Positions 12,134-25,400 of a DNA stretch of 64,000 nt are shown one piece after another (the stretch's first letter is position 1; the number at the start of each line of letters is the position of its first letter). The notes beneath the pieces were generated by a model. It made no database searches. It saw only the letters and a program-made list of their open reading frames with translations, and was not told the origin of the DNA. The position numbers were made by a program, and so were the translations under genes. The stretch covers positions 1,802,492 through 1,866,491 of the forward strand of contig CAJINV010000012.1 in the NCBI GenBank assembly GCA_905178155.1, written 5' to 3'. Source of the stretch: Amoebophrya sp. A120. Lineage: Eukaryota; Sar; Dinophyceae; Syndiniales; Amoebophryaceae.

Positions 12134-13343
12134 GATGATAAAATCAAAAAATATACAAAGAGCAGAACAAAGTAGATCCTAAACTGGAAAAAAAAGCTGG
12201 TCGAAAGAAGGTGGAGCAAGAAATTATATGTTTTCATCGATAGATGGCCCGGCGGGACCATTTTCACGATTATCCGCGATGTAGGAAAAATATGCTCGCA
12301 TACATAAAAGCAAGCGTGATTTCATTTCAGTTCCTCATTTCCTGGGACGGAAAGGGCACAAAAATTAGCGACACTGTTACAACAAGCAACAGCGCTCCCA
12401 ACCCGCAGGCTGTTGATGAGCACTACAACCAGCTTGCGCGTTTGAGTTGTTCACTTCGAGAATGATGATCTTCGCACTTCCACGGAAACACCCCAGGAAG
12501 TGGCTGTAGTAAAGCTTTGGCCCGCAGCAGCCGAACTTCTAGCCGTGGAGCAGCGCAAATCTACTGCGCCATTACTACGACAAGTATAAACGATAGTGAT
12601 TTTATTTGTCTACTTCCCACCAGCATACCCAGGCGGACGGTGAATTGTCTTTGGAGATAACGATTTTGTACGCCCCAACAGGACGGGGAGATGTCCAGCA
12701 ACATTATGAGTTCGAGCGGGGCTTCTACTTCCCACCGCGCCACCTACTGCTTGTGTCGAGGACGTAGCTGCTCCTTGCAACAGTATGAAAGTGGTGCGCA
12801 ATTTTTTCTCTCCCATCTTGTTTGCCAAACATAGTAGCACCTCCAAGCCCACCCTTTCCCTTTAACGTTTTTTCTTCGCTCTGTATGCATGACAAGTTAT
12901 CGTGGTCCTTTCGAAAATTGATATCAAGCTCAGAGAGAACAAGTAAAAACAGGACAACAATTTGCAAATCATGGGCAATTTCTTGTTTTTTGATCTGCTC
13001 TCTTATGCGGAACAAGCACAAGTGAAAAGACGGAGAATATCAAATTGCACAGTCTCATAAATGAAGACGGCTGCAGCTGCTGATGGTGCGTTCGGTTGCA
13101 GGACGGCGACGGGGGCCGCGACGTATCCACGGCTTGGGACGAGGAGGCCCGCTCGGACGTCGGCGTAATACTGCGGGGACCACATCGTGGAGAGATGAAT
13201 GCTTCCACGGCGTCCGTGTACTGCCCCGGGGGGTGGTCCCTCAGTAACCACCCGCAGTAACACTGGCGGACTCGACGCGCACGGCCCTCGAACGGAATTG
13301 CTGGCGCGTCCTGGTCTTCCTTCTCTGACTCTGGCTCCCGCTC

Positions 13344-14240
13344 CTAAACAGAAAGAGTGTCGGCGCTGTAATCAGCACGCCTGATGATCACGTCCTCGGG
13401 GCGGTTGCTACCTAAGCCAGTTGCTCGGTCCATTGCGTACTGGCATACTTGGCTCAATAGATGCTCCGGAAAAAAATCTCTAAACCGCCTCGATTTTAGT
13501 TTAAACGGCCACGGCTTGGCGGCTACCCGCGTCGTGGTCGTGCCACCGCGCGCGGCAAGCGGTGGCGGCAGCATGTGTGCCGGATCCGGAGCTTCTCCAT
13601 GATGAAAATAATATTCCTCGCATAGAATACTATCCTGAGTAAAAACGTACCCACCCCAGAGTCAAGATGGGGATTTTGCAACACAAACCTCGGAGTTTTG
13701 CGAGTCATGCATGACAAGTTGCAGTCCGTAAGGTAGTGCAAGTGAGCAAGGAAAGCCGCATCACAAATCGATCTGCTGATCCTGTTTTACAGCATTACAA
13801 GTTCCCGAACACGATTGAAAATGCCTGTCATGGGGTTGCGCATCACAAATGTTTCTATCATGGCAAATCTGCATGACAACTCTGGGGTGGGGACGTTTTT
13901 ACTCAGGATAAATACGCTGAATTTCCTTCTTGTCCTCAGCTGGAGGATTCGCCTGTGGCCCATTCGAGGCCGTGTTTCCGCGTCCCGGCGTTCCTTGTGC
14001 TGGATTGTTCGCAGAACCTTCTACTTCCAAAAAGGGTGTTTCACGAGGACGACGACCTCCTCCATTTCCAAACGACGAACGGACCTGCAGCCGTAATGCG
14101 GACGCAACAGGACAGAGGAAGGACAAAGAGGACGCGACCGCAAAAATAACCAGCGCCGTCATTTGACGAGCGCGAGGTGGTTTATGGCAGGACACCCGAC
14201 CACCACACCTCCACAACGGAGACGGACTCAAGATCTCCAT
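13344..14240 (-). CDS. Small predicted secreted protein, two exons
   Basis: Exons are 13911-14240 and 13344-13630. Removing the introner (13631-13910) plus one TSD gives exactly 204 codons including the stop. Met at 14240 or a nearer Met (MTALVIFAVASSLSFLC) starts it; the second gives a clean signal peptide ending near VASALRLQ. The mature part is Gly/Pro/Asn-rich, then basic in the second exon (KLKSRRFRDFFPEHLL), ending at TAG 13344-13346. I recognise no family. In a parasite this would be a candidate exported protein, which is inference only. Confidence 0.6.
13631..13910. mobile_element. Introner, family C
   Basis: The arms TATCCTGAGTAAAAACGTAC and ACGTTTTTACTCAGGATA pair. The TSD AATAC is exact at 13626-13630 and 13911-13915. 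The spliced frame is open. Confidence 0.92.
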
Positions 14241-16400
14241 TTTATCTGCGGTTTCTGTGCCGATTGATGAAGTAAATAAAAATCAGGAGCAATGCAATTA
14301 TATAGAATAAAGCGCACAGAAGTTGTAGATGGAAGCCTTCTGACAAGGATTTGAGTGAGAGCACTGTGATGAGTAAAGCGTCTACTGGTATTATAGCTGT
14401 AGGAGCTGCGAGGGAGTGCGACAATCACAATCAGAATCAGACAACAATAATAAATACTGAATCAAAACAAGATTGATTAAAGATGACTCTGTTAGATCTG
14501 AGCTCGTGCCGCGTACTAGTGCGACAGTAAATCGCTCTTGCTTAGTTACAACTGAGAAAGTAAGTAGAGAAGTCGTTCGTACAACTTCAACCTACAAGAT
14601 TATTTCGGGGGAATACTGAGTTAGCAGATCTTTGCTTGCAATGCTGTCGCTGTTTTCCACCCAAGGAAGGCGAGGACTGATGTAGTAAAATATAAATAGC
14701 GGGGGTGCTTAAATCGCGAGAAAATTGGTTTCTACCTGATGAGCGTAGCTCAAGACTTGATTACTTTTAGGCGGTGTCGGTGAAGAACGAGAACCACTTC
14801 TAATGATAATCAGAGACCTGGTGGTGCGCGAAGATTCGTATGGTGATGATGTGCTAGGGCTAGCGGGAGTGGCCATTTCTCTTTTTGAGACATGATATCT
14901 ACTTCTGGCGACTCACTCATGAATGCGAAATCAATATCATTTTTATCCTGATCGCTGATCATGGGGCAGAAATTTCGCACCGATTTCTTCATCTTGTTCT
15001 TCGGATGTGTGTTCCGTGCGCCCTTGACCGCTAGGCCGTTATCGAAGGGCGACAAATCTTCATGATAGAAATAAATCATCTTCTTGTTGCTCGTACCGAA
15101 AGCTTCGATCTTGTACGTGATTCCACCAGCGGATCACTTTTATATTTTCTTGGTTTTATATATTTCTGTTGTGCCTGACTCTGAGCTGCATCTTCAGATC
15201 TTCACGAACCGTTCGGAACGAACTTTTTCGGATTCGGGTACAGTATTAATGCCAAAGGTTGCTCAAGAACATTTCTGACCGATGTTGATGCTCTTTTGTT
15301 CTCTTCGTCACGTCGAATCGATTTTATTTTCGTGCCTAGAACAAGTAGCGAGCCGGAAGATATAATCATTGCTCGTGTAACCTAAAATATTAACACACAA
15401 GACCTCCACCGAAAAACAAGGCCTTGAGAACTGCAACCCACCGGGATGGCCGCGGGGGCATTGCAAGCATAAGAAAAATTCAGCATTACTTGAGATGTTG
15501 ACCCGAGAAGGTTTTCTTTTCTACGAGTTTGCAATTCATCTGCTGGGTCCGCGGATCTAATACATTTGGTCCGTCTGGATCGATCCGGTCGAAATAAAGA
15601 GGACCTCTTTATTCGTCTCGCATGGTATCAGATCTCAGAGTCAGAAGCGCATGCAAAAAATAGAGCGAATTCATGATGAAACTACAAGATTTAAGATTAG
15701 ACTTAAGTAGAGAGGGGAACAATACGTATGAAAAAATGAAAAGGACTGAAGAGCAAGGCACTTAAAGGCAAAAATCTTCGACATCCTAGAACAAAGCACA
15801 GCGAGCGCCTTTGCACAGTGAGAAATGCAAAATGAAACAAACAGCTCGATAGTGGTCTTCTTGTACTGTTTTTTTCTTTGTTGCATGATAGATTTCTAGT
15901 ATCGGGCTCAATCATAGCTACTGCGAGTAATGATATGTGCTAATGAATCCGAGGATCACGATCAGGCACAGTGCCGAGAGAAGAAAAAAAAAACCTCAAG
16001 CTCCTTGAAGCAACTATTCGTCGCCTCAGAAAAAAAAAGTGAAGAATTGGCACGTGGACAAAGAGTCTAGTAGTAGATGTTGACAAGCGACCACAAGGAC
16101 GCTTCGCTATATGAAATGTTGATCATGAAAACAGAAAAGCTACACTGTGCACGTGTGCTGGGTGTTTTGTTACTATCCTTTTTACCGTGTTAGTGCTATC
16201 ATAAGTGCTGTCGTCGGCTTTCGTACCCGTACGTATCATGAATTAATGTACTTATTGTGCAAGAAATGGTAAATGCCGTGTGCTGCGTATCACATAAAAG
16301 CGAAGCTAAGCGCGCTTTATCAAAAGAGCAAGTGTTTATTTTATAGAATTTGAAGCAAAAGTTGTTGCGATGATCATGTCACTTTCGTCCCTTCCTCAGT
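14241..16400. other. Intergenic stretch, no supported gene
   Basis: The region is AT-rich with several poly-A runs and short open frames only. No introners, domains or RNA genes are recognised. Confidence 0.5.
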
Positions 16401-19400
16401 TCAGTACTTCCGTTTATACCACACAATGTACTCGGGGTAAGTCTGCGCCTGGTCATACACCACAAATTCCCGAAAAGTGTTCCTGCACTTTTCCCGATCT
16501 CCCAGAACCGAGTGGTACAGACTCGACGGCGCGGCCGGGTCAAGAACCTGATCCGTGTTCTTATCAAAAGGAAAAACTGTTTCACTGTGAACCTGTGATG
16601 CAGAAAATGGAACACAAAAATATCTGTCTTGCTACACCTGCAAGACATTGAATTTTCAAGCATGTTTTCCCTTGGCCAACGCGCATGGCAAATTTTCAGT
16701 GTCATGCGTAACAAACTTGTGATGCAGATCTTGCAAAATCATCACAGTGAAACAGTTTTTTCGTTGGATAGTTCTCGCTCTTCGTGCACTGGCGCACCCG
16801 CGTATCGATAGGAAAAAATTTCCCGTGCTTGTTGCACGACGTGTGGAGTAGTTTGTTTTTCTTGCACTAAAAGACTTGTCTCCAACATTCCCACTCAGCA
16901 TCAGCATGGAGACAACATGTGGCATGCTTAATAAATAAGTTGGAGATATAAAAACTTGTGATGCATCTTGTACGTCGTGCTCGTCGAGGGAAAATTTGTA
17001 TTGCATACAGCGCTTCCACCTCGGCCTTCTCCAGTTTCTGCTTCTCACAGTACCGGACACGATATGCAGTAAGAACATGTCTGGGTCTGCTGGATACTTG
17101 ATGTCTTGCTGCTATTCGTATTGCAGCGTGACCGCTTGTACCTGCTGCGGCAGAAGAGCATCAGAAGTTTAATAAAACGGATGACAAATCAAACTGCCAT
17201 CCAGCACGACAAGAAAGGTCACCAATCGCATCCATGCATTACACAGATCTTGTTCGTGTAGTCTTTGAAAATGAAATCTCGCAACGTCACAAATCCAGAC
17301 CCAGGCATATTTGCAATTCATACATGACCCAGCACTACCCGGCACAAGATCAACGGGCGCAACTCCTCGTCTCTTGTCTCCGTCGTGTACTCGTCCGCCT
17401 TGGTGCTCGATTCCGCGAAGTACAGCCCTTTGCCGTAAAGACTACCGGCGTTTATCAAAGTGAAAAATCCCGCCCCCACCCCATACTCTGTGATGCAGAT
17501 AGCTTTGTCGTGCTAGAATGGAAAAGCTGCGGACTGCAGTGCTGGTTGGCGTGGGAAAGCCTTGCATCTTCAGCATGATAGAGGGCAGCTAGAAGTGGGA
17601 AACAGCATGACAAATTGCCTGCAAACGAGGCCACAGCTGAGTCTCTTGGCCTTCTAGCATTACAAATCGATTTGTGTACTCAAATATAGCATCACAAATT
17701 TCTTTTTCGATATGGGGAGGGGGGATTTTTCATTTTGATAGCGTTGGTCCCGGCTTTTTTCAGGTGGAACTCCGTATCGGTGATTAACTCCGCCGCCTCC
17801 GGGGTGGTGCCGTGAAAGAGATAGAACTCGTTCACGTTCTGCGGTTCAATGGGTTCCTGCTTGAACAGATTCGGGCACTTTTGCGTCCACGAGGGGATCG
17901 CAGAGAAGGTTTTGATGTTGTCCTCCTTGCTCTTCACGCAATACTTCTTTATCCTGCGCAAAAGTATCGAAGTCGTACTATCTATAGTCGCGGTCATGCA
18001 AGACAGAATTCCTTTCTCTTGCTTTCCCCAGCTTCTACAGCAGCATGTGCATGACAAGTTCCGTGTGCTGCCATATTCCTGAGCTAATTTGTAAGTATTG
18101 CAGTCACTACTAGAACTACCCCGATACTTCTGCAATGCATACTCTTGACGGCGTGTACATTTTGCTGTCCATTCAGTTTCTCCAATTTTTTACAATCCTC
18201 CAGAATCTCTCTTTTCCGCTCCTGGTAGAGACTGAAATGCTTGGAATTCTGGATCTTCGTGATCTTCTGCACCAGTAATCGCTTGGGCACCTTGTTGCCA
18301 TGAACGCTGTCCTTCCGGTCGCGCGTCTTTACGTCTTTGATAAAAGTATCACATGGAAATATGTCATCTGGGTCTGGGGTAGAGACGCAGCAAATTTGTG
18401 TTGCTGGGTCATGCAATCGTTGAGCAATGTTTTTTACGCCGTCGTCGCATCACAAAATAGCTTCTCCCTCGGTCGAGTAAGAATTGCGATTTTTGGCATG
18501 TTTTCGTTTTGCATGAAAAAGACAAACTGAGTTTCACAACATGACAAAAAAACTGCCCCATCGTATTTATGCATCGCGAATCCTCGCTGTCCTTCAAATT
18601 TCGCCTCACAAATCCGGACCCAGACGTATTTGCAGTGCGTAAAACGTGTCATCAATCAAGTCCTGTATTAATCGGTGCAGGGACAGCGATTGGACCTTCG
18701 GCTTCCAGAGCGATGAAAGGGTGAAAGTGCGGTTGTTGTTATTTGCCCCAGCCGTCGTCGCGTCGGTAGACGACGGGCCCGCGTTGTCACTTGTAAAGTT
18801 GTTCACCATCACAGAACCTGCTGTGGCTGTCCCGCCCCTGTTCGGTGCGGCAGCTGTTCCCGCTGCGCCTGCTCTTGCACCGTTATTATCCCCGAAGAAC
18901 GTCCCGTCCAGCATTTGAGTCAAGTTCTGGCCAAACCAAACGCTTGACTTGTACTTGTCAATTCGTTGCTTCGCCTCGTTGAACGCTTCATTGTTCCAGG
19001 TGTCGAGCCGCAAAAACTTCAATTCCTGAAAGAGCTTCGTGTTCTCTGCCAAGTGCGCCCCGAGCCGGTCGGACTGGAGAAGATTTTGAAGCTTTTTTAA
19101 CACCGTGGCCCGCTTCAACAGGATCAGATTTGTCTCGAAAATGTGGTCCAGGATGGCGGGAAACGTGAGGTGGTGGACCAGAGATGTAGTGCTGGTTCTT
19201 TTGCCTGCATTTTTCGCAGTTGTTTCTTCTTGTTGTTCCACTGGCTTTTTCCCATAATTCTTTGTTCCGACCTCATTGTTGTTGTTTATGAAGCCGTTGT
19301 GAAGAGAACAAAGATGAAACGGCTTCAGTGAATCGCAAGTCGAGGTCAGCACCCCACCCCCGGTCTGGGCGCACTGCTCCAGCGCACGGTACAGCTCCAA

Positions 19401-22400
19401 TTGGTTGGGGTTGTTCAATATCGTTTCATGCGCATTTGTATCCTGTGCAAAAGTATCGTACTCGTAGTAATCGCAATTATGCATCACAAATCGCATTCCT
19501 TTGCTAAAACAGCATGACAAAGTCAATTTGTCATGCTGGGGAAATTTGTAATGCAATTTATACTAGTACGATACTTTTGCATTTGATAATTTGTGCTGCT
19601 CAAATCCTGGAGGAACTGCGCAAGAATTTTCATTTCCAAAGCGGGCTCCGTGTCCTTTTCCGCAGGGTCAGTATGGAGAATGTCTTGCTCGAGGGATTGT
19701 AGTTTTTTGTACAGGTGCTGCTGGTTCAAATACGGAGCCGGAGTCGGCTTGTGTTGCCCCGTCTGCTGTGGGCCGCCGTGCACTTGATGTTGTCCGCCTC
19801 GGCGATCGGGCGTGTCGTCGATGTCCACACCGACATGATCTGCAGCACTGTCGGGCGACACAACCCCGGCTTCCTATCCTATGCAAAAACGTCCCCACAC
19901 CATGGATACGTCAAGATGGGAAGTCTGCAACACCAATCCCCAAGTTTTGGGAGTTCTGCATGACACGTTTCGATCTGTAGTGTAGTGCTGGCTAGCAAGG
20001 AAATCCGCATGAGAGAGCCACTTTTTCATCCTGTTTACAGCATTACAAATGCAAAAACACTACAAGAAATGCCCCTCATGGAAATGGGCATCACAAATGT
20101 TCCTGTCATTGCACATCTGCACTACAACTCTGTGGCTGGGACGTTTTTACACGGGATACTTCCTTCTTCTTCTTCATCTTCAGCAGTTTCTTCTTGCCCG
20201 GGTGGAGAAAGTGATTCAGTTCCAACTTTTTGCAACTACCGTTGTTGCCCGAAATTAAACAAGCATTCAGCGGCTCGCCCATCAAATTTTCCGCCGCTTT
20301 CAAGACGGCCAAACCCGCGTCGATCCGGTCAAGCACTAAGCGGATGCTCTTCTGGTCCTTCAGCGTGACGCAATTTTCGTATTTCTGCACGAAACTATTC
20401 AGCGTCATGGTGAGAAGCCGCTGCAGGTCTTCCTTCTTCTCCTGCAGCAATTTCTTCAGCAAACTCTCGTTGCGCAGAACAATCTTTTGTTGGTTTGTTT
20501 CAAAATTCTTGTCACCAGCGATTTTTGTGTCGTGCGGAGAGGAGAGAGACGAACTGCTGGACGAAAGATTGACTTCGTCCGGCTCGTCTTGCTTCGTAGT
20601 CGTTCCCGCAGCTGCCTCTTGAAATTGCTGCTTCGTGACTTTAACCTCATCGGTGTAAAACGTATTTACCTATGGATTGCAAAAGTATCGTACTCGTATA
20701 AATGCATTACAAATTAGCCCAGCATTACAAATTAAATTTGTAATGCTGTTTTGCCTTGAGAAAGAGATTTGTAATGCATAAACGCAATTACTACGAGTAC
20801 GATACTTTTGCACAGGATATTACCGCTTTTTCCAATTTCTTCAGCTCCCGATACTATCAAATGTAAAAATGTCTGGGTCTGGAAGATTGCAAGGTTTGCC
20901 ATGCACATTTTGCATTACCCGTGATGTCTGTGATGTATGCACCAGCATCACAAATTTTTTGCGGGCATCTTGATGCCTATCCCGCATGAGAAATCCCCTC
21001 TCCGCGGAGCAAAAACTGGACGCCTCCTGTTGCTCATGCAATACAGATTTTTTTGGATTCCAAAAATAGCATCACAAGTTCCAATCTTCCAGACCCAGAC
21101 ATTTTTACATTTGATAGATACTCGGAAGAGTCCATCCAGGATTCTCTATGCACTGCATATATGTCTGGCTCTGGAAAGAACCTGTGATGCTGCATTGAGC
21201 TTGAGCATGAAGGAAGCGCTTGCAATGGCAGCCAAGCACGACAAGTTTTTGAAACGCCCGCTGATGCCTAGCACGCATCACAAATTGCGTTTTTGCATGA
21301 CAAAGCAAGCTTCTCTTCTGCTGCTCATGCAACACAGAACTTCCAGGAATGCAAGACACGCATCACTACAAGTTCCACTTTTCCAGAAGACCCAGACATT
21401 TTTGCATTTGGTATTCCAGTGCGTTGTTCAAATCTTGCAGTTCTTTGTCGTCTATCCAGTGCAAAAGTATCGTACTCGTATTGCAATCATGCATTAAATT
21501 TTCTCAACGTAAATCTGCATTACAAATTTCATTTCTCATGCTGGGGAAATTTGTGATGCAGTTTATACTAGTACGATACTTTTGCACAGGATATCGTCGA
21601 ACTTTTTGTCCCGACTCGTCATTTTGATGCGTTGCTCGAAAATTTTTCGTTTTTCCAAGGGATTCACTTTATTCTGAACTTGTTCTAGAAACTTGTCTGT
21701 CGGAATGATGAAGTGCAGTTGTTTCGGAGCAGTACTGTTTGTTTGCTCTGCTCCGCCGGCATTAATTTTAGTTTCTCCTCCAGCGGTAGTCGCTGTCGTG
21801 GTCGTTGTTCCTGTTCCGCTGCCCTCCGATGGAGATGTTGTGGTCGATTCCACTGCAGAAGCACTCGTCGGCCCACTAGCTGCAGCTTGCTCCAGCAGTC
21901 GGCTTTGCAGCGTGAAATTCCGTTTTTCTGCTTCCAAATGCCGAGAAATTTGCTCCCGTAATTGCCGGAAATAGGGCTTGTACAGTTTCGGAATCAAATT
22001 TTGGTCCACCTTAGAAGCTTGCGGACTATGATTTCCTCCACTTGTACTTCCTCGCTTGTTGTTGTTCCTGCCCCCATTTTTCCACCCGCTAAACATGTTT
22101 GCCACCACCATTCCAAAACACGACACAAAACTGCTCTTCACGCCCGCGAGACACCGGAGGCCCGCGTGAAACGGGATGCAGCAGAATAAAACCATGACGG
22201 TATTGCAAAACCCTTTGACGGATTCAAAAACAAACGTAAAGACGCCAATCGTGGATTCCAGACAGGCGCTGCAAGGGTTGAGCTTGTTCAACATCGGCTG
22301 CTGATGATTCGCTTGCTGGTTGTGCCCCGCAGTTCCCGTACCAGTTGTAGTAGTACTCCCACCAGGTGGGTGCAAGTTCTGCGTCGGCGCGCGGGCCTAT

Positions 22401-25400
22401 GACAGTGCACAACTCCACCTCCCCCTCATTTGTATAGCATGAACGGCAATACTAATACAAGCATCAGCAAGAATGCCAGTTCTGCATGACAAATTTACAC
22501 TGGAGTGTAGGAACTTGTCATGCAAACAGTGCCAAGAGGAACAGACTGGATTTGGGATTTTGCATGACAAATGAGGGGGAGGGGGAATTGTGCACTCTCA
22601 TAGGGCCGCGACCGCTGCGGGCGCGCCCGTGTCGATGACCACCGGTTGTTGTCCGGCTGCTCTCCCTATCAAATGCAAATATGTCCTCTGGGGCTGGAAG
22701 GATGCAACTTGTCATGCCTAGTCTGGATCATGCAAAATTCTGTGTTGCATAAGTGCCAAAAGCAGCAGCTGTCCACTTTCGACCAAGTTGGCAGTGAGTT
22801 TCTCACGCAGGATAGGCATGATACAGATCTCGCGGAATCTGTCATGCTAGATCCTGCATTCCAGACCTCATGCGTCATGTTGAACCTGCATGAGAAGTCT
22901 TATACTCTTCCAGATCCAGACATATTTGCATTTGATACTCCCCGCCATCACCGGCTGTCCGACAGTTGCGTCAGGCCCGCGAGACGTGTTTGCCACTGGT
23001 TGCCCGTGCGCGATATTGGGGTTTCCGTCGGTTGGAATGCCAACAATGATGTCGTTGCTGTCGGTATCGAACAAAAAAGCATTAGCGTTAGCGTTTTCGA
23101 ATTTTTTCAAACAAGCGAGATTTTTGTTGATTTTGCATGTTAAGTTAGCAAGTTCACGCTCAGACGAACATCCGTCAGCTAAGTGTGTATCCTTCTCCCC
23201 CGGTGCAACAGGAAGCCGGCGCCCCTTCGTATCCTCCAGCATTTTGTTGCAGATCCTCTCCGCCGTTGGTCCATACTTCAGTGCCCAAGCGTTGATGATG
23301 AAATCCACCCGCCATCGGGCTGCCACCAGCGTCGCCGGGCTTTTGCCTGATTTGACCAGGTTCGGGGCAGATTGTAGTGCGGGTTTGCATTTCTTTTGGG
23401 TGTCTACTGGCGTTTCGTGGCCGAGCCATCAAAAGTCTACAGATTTGATGGCCAGCTGATGCAAATTTGAGTGGTCAACAGAAAAAAAGCTAATGGTGAA
23501 ATTTGTTTTCAAGCTATAGGTCGTGTCAAAGTCTGTCATTAGCGTTTTTTACAGGCACCCAAAAAAACGCTAATGCCAAAAGTTTTTTTTCAGTGTTAGG
23601 TCGTGCCAAACTCCGCCATTAGCGTTTTTTTCCGAACCGCACAAAAGCCGCACTTTTTTTGGGCGCCCGGAATAAACGCTAATGCCAGACTTTGGCACGA
23701 GCTAATGTTGGAAAAAAAAAATTGGCATTAGCGTTTTTTCGGGTACCAGGAAAAAACGCTAATGCCGAACTTTGGAACGACCTGTAGCTGGAAAAAAAAG
23801 TTTGGTATTAGCGTTTCTTTTGTGGACCATTCAAATTCGCCTCTGCTCGGGGGGTCAAAATGACCTCCGAGGACAGAAACGCTAATGCCAGACTTTGGGA
23901 AGCTTGATCATCTTGCTCGGGCTCAAGAGCCGCGAGCCAGAAACGGGTCTTCAGGCACTCCAGGAGCGACGGCTTGTCAGCCCGCCGCATGGTCAGAAGG
24001 TCGCGTAGCCGGGAGTCCCTGGAGCCCCAGACATGCGCGCGGCCGAGCTGTCGCCCAGATCTTTGGCGGTATCATATCCGATCCGCTCCGCGGCCGAAGA
24101 GACTGCTTCCACTGCTTCCAGTTAGCGCGAATCTGTCTGAACGGAAGACAGCTACCTCACTAGCTAGAATGAAAAAAAATTTGGCTTTCGCCAGCAAATG
24201 TCAAAACGCTAACGCTAATGCTTTTTTGTTGGATAGTCGGGCGTGATTTTGTTGTTCATGGCGTCCTTGTAAAAGCTGGATTGCAACGAGTCCCCGCACG
24301 GCCCGCTGCCGGAGCAGCACACCGTCCAAAAGCCGAAGATAAAAATCCAGCCAGTCGCAATGAAAATCACGACCCAAAGGAGGTCAAGTTGCTCGTCTAA
24401 GGGCTCTTCTTCTCCCGGCTCCTCCATTTCAGCCGAAGTTGGAGAGCTGCGACCTCCACCGTTGTTCATTCCGCTCGCACTCCCAATGATCCCCGCCTGC
24501 GGGTACAGATCCGGGTTGAAGTCGTAAGCCGGCTCGGATGGCTGGGAAGCACCACCGGTTGTACTGCCCGTGCTAGTTGTACCGGGGCGGTGACGCAACA
24601 CCTCGGCATTGTTGTTGTTATTCGTGTTCCCCCCGGGGGCTGCATTGTTTCCCGCGACTGTCAATGTCGGACTGCTTGCAAGGTCGTGCCACTCCCCGTT
24701 TTCCACCCCCGGCATGGAAACGGACAAAACCTTCATGCCCTATCAAACACAAAAGTGTAGTCTGGGTCTTGAAGGATGCAAGGTTTGTCATGCAGGTTTT
24801 TCATGACCCATGAGGTCTGGAATGCGGAACCTAGTATGACAGATTCTGTTAGGTCTCTATCATGCCTATCCCGCATGAGAAACTCCCCCGCAACTTGGTC
24901 GAAAGAGGACAGCTTTTCGTACTCATGCAACACAGATGTTTGCATGATTCAGATTTAGCATCACAAGTTGCATCCTTCCAGACCCAGACATATTTGCAAT
25001 GCATATGCCCGGGGAGAAGACCAAATTCGATTTCCGCAAAACCGCACTTTCCACTGCCATCGTCCGCTATCAAAAGTAAAAGTGTCTGGGTCTGGAAACT
25101 TTTGATGCTGGGTGGCGTCTCATGATGAGGCTGCAAATCCTAGCTCAGCATGACAAGTTTCTGAGCTCCTAGGTGTTGCCTATTCTGCATGACAAACTGC
25201 GCTTCTGCATCACAGAAAAGCGGAGCGCTTGGGTAACGTGCATGACAGATTTAAGAATCATGCCAGACAAGCATGACAAACATGAATTCTTCCAGACCCA
25301 GACATTTTTACATTTGATATCCGCAGAGAATACTCCATTTCGTCTTTGAGCCAAATCCGGGCGGAATCCGTGGTGAAAATGAGTTTCAGATGCTTCCGCA

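Larger units (their letters stand above)
11063..13343. other. Intergenic stretch, no supported gene
   Basis: It holds the second copy of the direct repeat (11828-11957) and a perfect hairpin at 12101-12133. Short minus-strand open frames between 12.6 and 13.3 kb have no recognisable domain or introner, so no gene is called. Confidence 0.5.

Noticed and set aside
12560-13263. Minus-strand gene in the 12.6-13.3 kb region
   Set aside because: Several short frames overlap, but none joins another with convincing splice borders and no introner marks an exon.
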